NCBI GenBank assembly: GCA_035772405.1
Contig: JAYKKM010000209.1
Span: 992,001 to 1,056,000, forward strand
Direction of reading: 5' to 3'
DNA: 64,000 nt
Source: Chrysogorgia sp. JL179-B06
Lineage: Eukaryota; Cnidaria; Anthozoa; Scleralcyonacea; Chrysogorgiidae
The translations under genes were made by a program, and so were the position numbers. Below are positions 30,073 through 37,260 of this stretch, one piece after another. The first letter of the stretch is position 1; every line of letters starts with the position of its first letter. Under the pieces are notes generated by a model, which was given only the letters and a program-made list of their open reading frames with translations, did not search any database and was not told the DNA's origin.

Positions 30073-31417
30073 TTTCTAACATCTCCCCAATGAACTTGTT
30101 GACTGCATTTTCACCGCGATACACTTTCACTGGCTTACTGTACTCATTGTCATAGCAACAAACTAATTTGTACCCATAGCCACAGTCAACGTGTCTCTGA
30201 TAAGCGTTTGTGTAGCTACACTCGCTTGACAGCTTTGTTGTGTGCACCTTCTGTGTGATAGCCTCGAAGTCTGCATACACCACAAATGGTACGTTTAGCT
30301 GTCTACTAAAATTCTCGTATTTCACTTTCGCACCTTTTTGCGGCATTTTAATAGCTTGCTTCCCATTAATAACCAAACACACTTCAATATGACTTTCAAG
30401 CACGTCCGCACGGGTGAAACACTGCAAACAATACCTACAAAAGTGCTTTCTCGCCTTATACTTTGTCTGACGGTACATGAATTTGTTAAAATCGCGAATG
30501 TACACATAATGCTTGTTGCCCACGTCGTTAGTTATCAACAATAGGTCCATATGGTCAGGATACGCTTCCTTAGAAACGTACACAGGGAATGGCTGCAAAT
30601 TTTCGTACCCAAAAACATTAATGCTAATATCGTTTGCCTTTTCGATCTTGTTGTAGTCTTTGAGTGTGACTGGGAAGTCAATTCCGTCATAGTCCAGCTC
30701 ACCGACATGCCTAGCGTACTTCGACGTTCTATGAGAGTGTTTTCCAACAGGAAACTTATGCGCAAGGTGGCACCATCTAAAGCACTCGTTGTCATCATCG
30801 TTATTTACGTTTATCAGACCCTTCATACTGTTGCGCAGCTCCTTTGGCAACGCAATGTAGCTACTCCCATGCAAAGGTCTGTAAATAGCGACATTGACGT
30901 AGTGCGCATCTATTTTGTCGATAGTCCATCCAGACCCCTCAGATAACCACCCAGCTATCCGCGTCAAGATTTGTTCCGATCCACGATTGGCGACACCCTC
31001 GATGTCATGCTCGTTAATGACGACGAACGTCTCGCTGTTAAAGTAGGCAGTTTTGTATGTGGTCTTATTGAGTTCTAAAACTTTCTCAAAAGTGACCTTG
31101 ACTGTCTCCACCACTTTCATTCCGTTGGTCTCACCTAGTTCACGTCTCAAAAGGTTAGTGACAGCACTTCTACTACCATTTACCTGATTGATGTCTCTGT
31201 CGTCAATTACCTCGACTCCATAAGACCTTGTGAACCCTCTCAGTGCTCGATCCAACAGATGCGTTGACGGTGCGAGGTCTTCGACTACAGGTTGTGTTTC
31301 TTGGTCTCTAAAGAAGCCGTGAACGTTGGTCGCTTCATCTGTTAGTGAATTGACAACGGCTGCACTCGTCTTATGCGCCCGTCTTTTTTTCAGCGGGTTT
31401 TTCACAGTCCGACTCAT
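30041..31417 (-). CDS. polB: Polinton DNA polymerase B, N-terminal part (exo I)
   Basis: This N-terminal part starts at ATG 31415-31417 (MSRTVKNPLKKRRAHK). It contains a C2H2-like finger (CRYCLQCF...SHIEVC) at about residue 325-350 and exonuclease motif I VVYADFEA near 385. It ends prematurely at TSE because of the small duplication at 30031-30060; the rest of the enzyme follows in another phase at 27856-30072. The start overlaps the stop of the upstream gene by 4 bp (ATGA), so the two are likely co-transcribed. Both halves together would have the usual ~1200-residue Polinton length. Confidence 0.9.
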   Translation of the reverse strand: MSRTVKNPLKKRRAHKTSAAVVNSLTDEATNVHGFFRDQETQPVVEDLAPSTHLLDRALRGFTRSYGVEVIDDRDINQVNGSRSAVTNLLRRELGETNGMKVVETVKVTFEKVLELNKTTYKTAYFNSETFVVINEHDIEGVANRGSEQILTRIAGWLSEGSGWTIDKIDAHYVNVAIYRPLHGSSYIALPKELRNSMKGLINVNNDDDNECFRWCHLAHKFPVGKHSHRTSKYARHVGELDYDGIDFPVTLKDYNKIEKANDISINVFGYENLQPFPVYVSKEAYPDHMDLLLITNDVGNKHYVYIRDFNKFMYRQTKYKARKHFCRYCLQCFTRADVLESHIEVCLVINGKQAIKMPQKGAKVKYENFSRQLNVPFVVYADFEAITQKVHTTKLSSECSYTNAYQRHVDCGYGYKLVCCYDNEYSKPVKVYRGENAVNKFIGEMLEIVEYCKKTSE

Positions 31418-31992
31418 TGGCTTCTATATACTACACTTGTTTTTTTCCTAAACCACTCGTCGTAATAATTGTCGCCACTTTCGCACCATCCTAGCTTTGG
31501 GTACACCACCCCAAACAAATTATCGTCGAACAAGTCTTTCACCTTTCCGTCTTTAAGGTCTGACACCTTCTCAAGTGTCTCGAGTTGTCTTCTATGGCAC
31601 AACCTAATAATGTAGTATCCGTATCTGCTGACGTTTCTACCCTTTATCAAATTGCATGAGTACAACACATTGACAACTTTCAAGAAGTCCTCTTTTATTG
31701 ACTCAAGGTGCTCACCCTTCACAACATTCCGTAGTCTCCTCCCCATCCACCAAGACCGTTTGTGGACGCTTTTTAGTCGCGTGAGTCTCATGTCGCTGTA
31801 ACTCTGAGTGTAACCCCATTCGGTGTCGCCACACTTTGGACACGCGTACCCACCGCAGTCAGTCACATGTTTCACAACGTCACAATCCGAGCAGTAGTAA
31901 ATTCTGAAGGCGTCTCCACACTCAGTTTGCGTCTCGCTCGCGATCTCGTCAATTGTCAAGCCATAACTCATCTGCCTCATAAGTTTGTCCAT
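31414..31992 (-). CDS. Polinton zinc-ribbon protein, possible VLTF3-like transcription factor
   Basis: This 192-residue protein has a clear zinc ribbon near the N-terminus (YCSDCDVV ... YACPKCGDTEW; C-x2-C and C-x2-C). A helical region follows (RLKSVHKRSWWMGRRL, FLKVVNVLYSCN). A zinc ribbon followed by a helical basic domain is reminiscent of the late transcription factor VLTF3 of large DNA viruses, but I cannot confirm homology. It sits just upstream of polB with a 4-bp overlap, consistent with a replication or transcription role. Confidence 0.6.
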   Translation of the reverse strand: MDKLMRQMSYGLTIDEIASETQTECGDAFRIYYCSDCDVVKHVTDCGGYACPKCGDTEWGYTQSYSDMRLTRLKSVHKRSWWMGRRLRNVVKGEHLESIKEDFLKVVNVLYSCNLIKGRNVSRYGYYIIRLCHRRQLETLEKVSDLKDGKVKDLFDDNLFGVVYPKLGWCESGDNYYDEWFRKKTSVVYRSQ

Positions 31993-32017
31993 CGCTTATA
32001 CTACTCCAACATTTTTT

Positions 32018-32437
32018 TCACCGAACTAGTACCCGTAGCGCTATTCCACTACCCAAACCTAACGCACCAACAAACAATAATTGGTATTCCTTCATTTCCG
32101 CACTCGGTTGGTAGTAATCCGCAATCTTCGGGAGGTCAGTGAACACTCGTCCGCTGTACTGTATGGTCATTACGCTTCTAAGTTCTTCCAACGCGTGGTT
32201 TGTGTCGTTGATGTCAGCGTTAGCATCAGAGAGCCGTTGTCGTAAACGCTGGATCTTATCTTTCTTGGCGACTTCATTTTCATACCACACTTCTTTCGCA
32301 CTGGCTAGCTGTTCCAACGCGTGGTTGTGTCTTTTCATCTCAGCTTCATAACCCGAGTGATTAAACTTCGAAAACATAAAGCCAGCGCCTGCAAAAGCCA
32401 CTGCATTAAATATCCCTCCAGCCACAACGCTCGCCAT
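32018..32437 (-). CDS. Polinton coiled-coil membrane protein
   Basis: This 139-residue protein has an N-terminal hydrophobic helix (GGIFNAVAFAGAGFMF), a central coiled coil (about 35-90, KIQRLRQRLSDANADI) and a C-terminal membrane segment (LLFVGALGLGSGIALRVLV). Such two-span coiled-coil proteins are common among Polinton small genes and may be virion membrane-active components; that role is inference. It follows the next gene upstream after 4 bp. Confidence 0.65.
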   Translation of the reverse strand: MASVVAGGIFNAVAFAGAGFMFSKFNHSGYEAEMKRHNHALEQLASAKEVWYENEVAKKDKIQRLRQRLSDANADINDTNHALEELRSVMTIQYSGRVFTDLPKIADYYQPSAEMKEYQLLFVGALGLGSGIALRVLVR

Positions 32438-32441
32438 TAAC

Positions 32442-32684
32442 TTACATTGATTTGAATGGATCTGTCGGTATCCACTTTTTCGATTGCACCCATTTTACTA
32501 ACAGCGTTCCTGCACCAACAGCTGCAGCAAGTTTCACTGTGCCTTTCACTGTCTCTGGTGTTCCCAATGGTTCCCCCAAAGCCTTTTTAGAAATCATACT
32601 CACTGCCACAGCGCCAGTCGTAACAAGTAGCGCGTCATACAATTCGTTCATAAGTTCTTTTCGATCGATCGCAGCCATATACAT
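32442..32684 (-). CDS. Polinton small membrane protein
   Basis: This 80-residue frame has ATG at 32682-32684 and a second ATG two codons later (MAAIDRKE). Hydrophobic stretches (LLVTTGAVAVSMI and TVKLAAAVGAGTLLVKWV) suggest one or two membrane passes. I do not recognise the family. It is packed tightly between co-directional neighbours. Confidence 0.6.
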   Translation of the reverse strand: MYMAAIDRKELMNELYDALLVTTGAVAVSMISKKALGEPLGTPETVKGTVKLAAAVGAGTLLVKWVQSKKWIPTDPFKSM

Positions 32685-32699
32685 TGTCGTGTGTTTTGT

Positions 32700-33029
32700 T
32701 CAAGAATCAAATGTGTCTAACGCTGGACGACGAGTTTTGTGGTTCTCTGACACAGGTGCTGGTGTAGCGCTCACTTTTTCACTACTAATTGTGTACCATA
32801 ACGAAGCGGCGGCGATGATAACACCAAGTGTTCCAACAATGTAACCATAGCTCCACTCACCACCCTGTTCTTCGTTGACTATCATTTCACGCATTTTCTT
32901 TTCTTTCGCAGCTTTCGATATCTCAGCCAACTTTCTACCAGCAGCGACGCGCTTTGGGTCCTTCACCTTAACACTTTTCACATCAGCTGTGATCTTAGCG
33001 TCGACAGCCGTCTGTGAGTCTTCAACCAT
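32700..33029 (-). CDS. Polinton basic protein with one transmembrane segment
   Basis: This 109-residue protein has a lysine-rich N-terminal half (KDPKRVAAGRKLAEISKAAK), then a membrane span (YIVGTLGVIIAAASLWYTI) and a Ser/Pro-rich tail. The RVAAGRKLAEISKAAKE pattern recurs in Polinton and adintovirus small proteins as I remember them, but no function is assigned. It is first in the minus-strand block reading to polB. Confidence 0.65.
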   Translation of the reverse strand: MVEDSQTAVDAKITADVKSVKVKDPKRVAAGRKLAEISKAAKEKKMREMIVNEEQGGEWSYGYIVGTLGVIIAAASLWYTISSEKVSATPAPVSENHKTRRPALDTFDS

Positions 33030-33160
33030 CTAATACACTATCACGTGTTATCTTACTCACAGTTGACCTCACAGGTGCCTCACAGTTGACCTCACAGGTA
33101 TCTCGCAGTTCCAGACCAAACGCACTAAAAAATTAGGATTTTTTCTGGGAGTATAACATA
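33030..33160. promoter_or_regulatory. Divergent intergenic control region with repeated 21-bp motif
   Basis: Between two divergent Polinton gene blocks, the motif CTCACAGTTGACCTCACAGG occurs twice in tandem (33057-33097), followed by a partial copy CTCGCAG. A TA-rich stretch (GTATAACATAATG) leads into the plus-strand start. Confidence 0.55.
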
Positions 33161-33931
33161 ATGACTCAAGTCCAAGACATCGCAGAAGAGATGACTCAAG
33201 ACCAAGCCCGCCAAGAAGAGGAGATCGACGCAATGCGGAGAATGTCCTTTGTCGACGTGTCTACCCCACAAGGCGCCTCTGGACCCAACGTCTTAAAAGG
33301 GTACTCGCAAGTCTTCAAGTTGTGCGACCCCGATCGTAAAAACGAAGAGGTGTCGAGACAATTTGGTGCCCAGATTCTCTACACAAAGTTCGCTCATGAG
33401 GCTTGGGTCGGGCTTGATGAAGTTAGAGCCAACAGGGTGGTTAACGAACTAGCCAAGATGATCCCTGTGTGGTGTTACTCACCATTCAAACGTCTTACGT
33501 TAGCAAGTAGCCACTACTTGAGCAACCCTTGCGAGTCCGCCGCTACACTACTCGGTAACTACCTCGAAGTGTTCTTGGCGACCCTTCTATGGAAACCATG
33601 CTCAACCAAAGCCAAAGCGTGGCTAGAGCTCGCCGCAAACTGTGACGCCAACGTTTGTAGGGTGGGGTGTAATGAAATACTAGGTGCGGGCGATATTATG
33701 AGTCACATACTCTCAGACGCTCACCTGGATTTTGTGCACGGCGGCGCGTCGTACAATTGTTACCCATGTGGTGTGGTTACCAACAACCCAATGCATCGCT
33801 CAAGACACGAGAGCTCGAGGTCCCATCTTAAAAACTTAGAGCTTCAGCGGATATTTAACAACGAGCAACAGTTGCCGCAAGAGGGGAGAGCATTTCTCTG
33901 GAGGTATAGTAACCATGAAGAAAGTTGGTAA
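33161..33931 (+). CDS. Polinton protein of unknown function (Cys/His-rich C-terminal half)
   Basis: This 256-residue protein starts at ATG 33161 (MTQVQDIAEEMTQDQA) with a Gln/Glu-rich N-terminus. The C-terminal half has many Cys and His residues (CDANVCRVGC, HILSDAHLDFVHGG, NCYPCGVV, HRSRHESSRSH), suggesting metal binding. I do not recognise it. Its end overlaps the thymidine kinase start by 17 bp, so the two are a transcriptional pair. Confidence 0.65.
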   Translation: MTQVQDIAEEMTQDQARQEEEIDAMRRMSFVDVSTPQGASGPNVLKGYSQVFKLCDPDRKNEEVSRQFGAQILYTKFAHEAWVGLDEVRANRVVNELAKMIPVWCYSPFKRLTLASSHYLSNPCESAATLLGNYLEVFLATLLWKPCSTKAKAWLELAANCDANVCRVGCNEILGAGDIMSHILSDAHLDFVHGGASYNCYPCGVVTNNPMHRSRHESSRSHLKNLELQRIFNNEQQLPQEGRAFLWRYSNHEESW

Positions 33932-34487
33932 ACTAGAAATCGTGATTGGTCCCATGTTTGCAGGAAAAACAACCGAGACTCTTCGCAGGTTAGTCACGTT
34001 AAGTAAGTCAGGGCTCAAAGTCCTCTACATGAACAACACAGGTGACACTAGGCGAACTGACCACACGTTCTCCACACACCGTCAGACCATTGTTGTTGGA
34101 TCAGACAGTTTACCTGCGAAGTTAATCACCAACCTCCCAAGTTCTTCCGAGATAGCTGATTATGACGTCATCGGCATTGATGAGGGCCATTGGTACTCTG
34201 GGTTACTCCCAATTATTCGCGAATACATTAAAGCCGGCATTCACGTCATTATTTGTGGTCTCATAACAACAGAGCACTTAAAAAGACTTGGTGAGCTCGA
34301 CACACTGTCCCCAGTAGCGGACGACATCACGTTTCTAAAAGCGTATTGCGTCGTTTGTCGTGACACTTACGGAACAACTGTTGAAGCGCCATTCGGTTGG
34401 AGATACAACCCAGGACCATCATTCGTTGGTGGTGCTGAGCAATACCGTGCAGTGTGCAGACGTCATCATCCTTCCACACAAAATTAG
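33915..34487 (+). CDS. Thymidine kinase, type II (TK1-like)
   Basis: This enzyme would phosphorylate thymidine to dTMP with ATP, feeding the element's own DNA synthesis. The 190-residue length is normal for the family. Visible: P-loop GPMFAGKTTETLRR at about residue 10; the D-E-G segment VIGIDEGHWY near 90 (usual form DEGQFF, so the catalytic Glu is kept); GLITTEHLKRLGEL; zinc site CVVC and, near the C-terminus, CRRH in place of the usual second CxxC; and the lasso segment FVGGAEQYRAVC. The start ATG at 33915 overlaps the previous gene. I do not recall thymidine kinase in the canonical Polinton set. Confidence 0.9.
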   Translation: MKKVGKLEIVIGPMFAGKTTETLRRLVTLSKSGLKVLYMNNTGDTRRTDHTFSTHRQTIVVGSDSLPAKLITNLPSSSEIADYDVIGIDEGHWYSGLLPIIREYIKAGIHVIICGLITTEHLKRLGELDTLSPVADDITFLKAYCVVCRDTYGTTVEAPFGWRYNPGPSFVGGAEQYRAVCRRHHPSTQN

Positions 34488-34533
34488 GGGTGTTCTCGAA
34501 TACCCCACTTTTTTAAATTTAGACATTGGTCAC

Positions 34534-34656
34534 ATGGAGCGTCCAATGTATCGTAGAAACGTTTTTTCACACAGTGGTCAGAAGGTTTGTGAAATAAAGA
34601 GAGAAAGTTTCGCAGACACCTTTTACCAAGTTAAAAACGTCTTTAGAAAATGCTAG
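34534..34656 (+). CDS. Small possible ORF (40 aa)
   Basis: ATG at 34534 opens MERPMYRRNVFSHSG and closes at a TAG at 34656. A GGGGTGTTCTCGAATACCCC hairpin sits just before it (34487-34506). It lies in the gap between convergent thymidine kinase and BRO genes and may be only chance. Confidence 0.25.
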   Translation: MERPMYRRNVFSHSGQKVCEIKRESFADTFYQVKNVFRKC

Positions 34657-34709
34657 AACAGTTGTCTCAACAATGAGAACGAGTGTTAATTCGACTCATT
34701 ACTCACTGT

Positions 34710-35477
34710 CTAAAAAGTCTCTTTACAATAACGTCTCTCATGGTTACTCAACGCTGATTTATTTTTAAATTTACGAAAACACTGAGAGCACTGAAACCCA
34801 ACGTCAAAGAGATATTTTATCACTGTGGTAATAGCGTCGTCATATGAGTCGCACAAGAGTGTTAGATAACCAGCGGATTTGTATCTGAGCAACAGAGACT
34901 CCTGCTCTTTGGACGTCTTGCCTGTGCCACCTGGATTCTTGAACTCAATCACAAGCCCGCTATGCTGTCGGTTTGCATTGGCAATAATCAAGTCAGGCGT
35001 TCCACGTTGGTAACCTTTTTTCCACGAACTTATTCTTTTACTCGAAGTGTCTTGATTCTCACCACAAGCGGCTATCAAAATAGCTTCTGGATAATATTTC
35101 CTAAGAAAACCAACAACTTTCGTATGAAGGTCGAACTCAGTGATCATTTTAAACTGATTGTGTTTGAGACCGACGTCAGCCACAGTCTTTCTAATGCTTG
35201 GTAAGACTTCTGAGTGCACCCACCTTCCAAAGTGTTTCGCACGCTCCATTTTACTTGAGAACACTAACGAGTAGACCCCAAGTTCGTTGATAAATGAGGC
35301 CTGCTCCATCTTCATTTTACAATCAGGTTCGACGTGGTCGTTTACTGCATCTTTTGGTCGAGCATAACCTAGAGCGCTCGCGACTTCTTTCGCTTTGAAC
35401 CATATTTCACCGTTGTGGTTAACCGTCGTGATTTGGTGACCATCGAAATCGAATAATCGAAGTGTTGCGGAAGTCAT
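34710..35477 (-). CDS. BRO-N domain fused to VRR-NUC nuclease and C2H2 finger
   Basis: The ATG at 35475-35477 (MTSATLRLFDFDG) is preferred to the upstream in-frame GTG at 35495; a CTATATA box lies at 35480-35486. Residues about 5-105 form a BRO-N domain (GEIWFKAKEVASALGYARP, HVEPDCKMK, FINELGVYSLVFSSKMERAK, RWVHSEVLPSIRK). Residues about 150-200 match a VRR-NUC nuclease (GTPDLIIAN, GLVIEFKNPGGTGKTSKEQE). The C-terminus has a single C2H2-like finger (CSQCFRKFKNKSALSNH). BRO-N proteins are known from baculoviruses, NCLDV and phages. Fusion to a nuclease suggests a DNA-targeting or repair role; that is inference. Confidence 0.85.
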   Translation of the reverse strand: MTSATLRLFDFDGHQITTVNHNGEIWFKAKEVASALGYARPKDAVNDHVEPDCKMKMEQASFINELGVYSLVFSSKMERAKHFGRWVHSEVLPSIRKTVADVGLKHNQFKMITEFDLHTKVVGFLRKYYPEAILIAACGENQDTSSKRISSWKKGYQRGTPDLIIANANRQHSGLVIEFKNPGGTGKTSKEQESLLLRYKSAGYLTLLCDSYDDAITTVIKYLFDVGFQCSQCFRKFKNKSALSNHERRYCKETF

Positions 35478-35503
35478 CGCTATATAGTCCTCCACGAAAA
35501 AAA

Positions 35504-35644
35504 CTACTCGATGTGGGTGTAAGGTTTTTTATAGATCTGGTTTGTTGTGTACCAACGCATCAGGTGTGTTTTATTAGTCCTCAGTTTTCTACGTCGTCTG
35601 AAAAAGTTTCTAATGTTACGAGCCAGTTTTCTAAGCCAACCCAT
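35504..35644 (-). CDS. Small arginine-rich protein (46 aa)
   Basis: An ATG at 35642-35644 opens a short frame, MGWLRKLARNIRNFFRRRRK, ending at TAG 35504-35506. It lies right after the stop of the 68-residue gene and just before the BRO gene on the same strand. The strongly basic, amphipathic N-terminus suggests DNA or membrane binding, comparable in character to small core peptides of DNA viruses. No homology is claimed. Confidence 0.45.
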   Translation of the reverse strand: MGWLRKLARNIRNFFRRRRKLRTNKTHLMRWYTTNQIYKKPYTHIE

Positions 35645-35650
35645 TTTAAC

Positions 35651-35857
35651 TTAGGTCACGTCTCCTACCACTCCTACTTTGTCTGACTCTGGTAACGTAA
35701 TAGGTTCGCCATAAGTCTTTTTAGACCTCATACCAATCTCAGCGTGGAGCTCGAGAGTCACGTCACCGCGACCAAACGATCCACCAGCTTTGAACATGTG
35801 ATCAGTCGTCTTATTTATTTTATATATTTCATGAGGTCTCGAAAAACATGCTCCCAT
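35651..35857 (-). CDS. Small Polinton protein with myristoylation-type N-terminus
   Basis: This 68-residue frame starts MGACFSRPHEIYK, a good N-myristoylation/palmitoylation signal (MGxCFS). The rest is soluble in character. It directly abuts the fibre-like gene on the same strand (stop at 35858). It could be a virion or membrane adaptor; I do not recognise it. Confidence 0.55.
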   Translation of the reverse strand: MGACFSRPHEIYKINKTTDHMFKAGGSFGRGDVTLELHAEIGMRSKKTYGEPITLPESDKVGVVGDVT

Positions 35858-36808
35858 TTACTTTACACCATATTCCTTCATCATCTCTCCACCCATGATT
35901 ATGATGTCTCGGTTTGTCATGTAACCACTCACAATTTTCACACCGTAGAACTCTATCAACGATGGGTATGCATAAGGTGCGAGTGGTATTCTTGGTCGAT
36001 GTATTCCAAAAATCGTTCCATAGGGTGTGCCTATTTTTTTCATATTCGCTATGAAGTCTGAGTCGGCTGACTTAACGTTGTTGACCCTGACATGTGAATT
36101 GCTCATTTGCCAGTGTATTGATATCATATGCATTTTGGTGAGGTCAACACCACTCGGAATAGTGCATATGCTCTCCATCGCTGGGATGCTACCACCATAC
36201 GCGAGTCCATTAGTCATACCAGTCTTGTACCCTATGAACTTATCCCACTGACCGTCGTCGTTTGATATAATTGTCTCCCAATTTGATCCAGCGGTGCGAG
36301 TAGGCAACCTCACCACAACAAAAATAGAGAGATCGCACCATTGCATACTGGGGCAATTAAAATGAAGACCTGACTCAAGTGGGATTGGTGTTAACACAGG
36401 GGATAGAAAACTTTGACTCACACCGCTGATGCCGACAATAGGACCATAAGCTGGGTTGTTTTGCACTAACTTACTTGTTTCACCAATGGCTTTCACTTTG
36501 TTTGAACCACTGGTGTGAAATTCCACGTTTCTCAAGGCATGTGTGCTAACGTTGAAGTCGAGCACAACGTTGTAGGACTGACTCTTGAGGTAGCTTGATA
36601 GTAGCTGCTCTAGAGTTCTTTTATTGGTAGCGTCTGAGTCATCGACTGGGTCTGCTACGTTTTTTATCGCTGAGCCTTGCATGTCTATTATTCCAGACAT
36701 CCTCCCACCGGTCGCACTTAATTTAGGATCTTCGTCCAGATGTCTTTTCGTTCTCTTTAGTATTTTATCGTGAGGGTCGTCAGACTCATACCCATAGTTT
36801 AGACTCAT
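35858..36808 (-). CDS. Fibre-like attachment protein with lectin-like C-terminal domain
   Basis: The N-terminal ~70 residues (GGRMSGIIDMQGSAIKNVAD, DSDATNKRTLEQ) match the short repeat style of viral tail-fibre shafts. The C-terminal ~200 residues look like a concanavalin/LamG-type beta-sandwich (LSIFVVVRLPT, NWETIISNDDGQWDKFIGY, MISIHWQMSNSHVRVNN). By analogy this would be the receptor-binding spike of a Polinton particle. It lies in the minus block with other probable structural genes. The function is inferred; no fold search was done. Confidence 0.6.
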   Translation of the reverse strand: MSLNYGYESDDPHDKILKRTKRHLDEDPKLSATGGRMSGIIDMQGSAIKNVADPVDDSDATNKRTLEQLLSSYLKSQSYNVVLDFNVSTHALRNVEFHTSGSNKVKAIGETSKLVQNNPAYGPIVGISGVSQSFLSPVLTPIPLESGLHFNCPSMQWCDLSIFVVVRLPTRTAGSNWETIISNDDGQWDKFIGYKTGMTNGLAYGGSIPAMESICTIPSGVDLTKMHMISIHWQMSNSHVRVNNVKSADSDFIANMKKIGTPYGTIFGIHRPRIPLAPYAYPSLIEFYGVKIVSGYMTNRDIIIMGGEMMKEYGVK

Positions 36809-36810
36809 TA

Positions 36811-37245
36811 CTACTTCAAGGTGTATTTGGTTAGTAGATAGCCAGAGACTGCTGAGAACCCTAACACTATCGCCAGCGTTGTCGTGTCTGACTTACTTGT
36901 GGTGGTGGCCACTGTTTTTTTCACAGGAAGTGGTGTCACATTTTCTTGGTAAACTTTTTTAGCCACCACATTTTCTTGGTGAACTTTTTTAGCCGCAAGA
37001 CTCGCTGGCGTTACTAAGTTAGTCACCACATTTTCTTGGTGGACTTTTTTAGCCGTAATTGTTGGTGTTGTTGCATTCAAGCTAGTGTTCACCCCAAATT
37101 TCATGGACTCTGTAGCAACCTTTAATAAGTTGTTGTACCCAGCGATTTTATTCTTGAGTATCACTAGGTTACTTGGCATTAACCATGTACTTGGTGACAC
37201 TGCAAGATTTTGGACAACGTTGGTGTCTCTAATTGATTTGTTCAT
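36811..37245 (-). CDS. Polinton repeat-containing membrane protein
   Basis: This 144-residue protein has three copies of a short repeat, AKKVHQENV, AKKVHQENV, AKKVYQENV, at about 65-105 and a C-terminal transmembrane span (TTLAIVLGFSAVSGYLLTKY). It sits 2 bp from the fibre-like gene, so the two probably work together. No known family. Confidence 0.6.
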   Translation of the reverse strand: MNKSIRDTNVVQNLAVSPSTWLMPSNLVILKNKIAGYNNLLKVATESMKFGVNTSLNATTPTITAKKVHQENVVTNLVTPASLAAKKVHQENVVAKKVYQENVTPLPVKKTVATTTSKSDTTTLAIVLGFSAVSGYLLTKYTLK

Positions 37246-37260
37246 GTTGAGAATCCATGT

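Noticed and set aside
34534..34656. 40-residue frame after thymidine kinase as a firm gene
   Set aside because: No conservation evidence; kept only as low-confidence.
36811..37245. AKKVHQENV repeats as a possible collagen- or antifreeze-like protein
   Set aside because: Only three short copies, no Gly-x-y or ice-binding pattern; a membrane-anchored linker is simpler.
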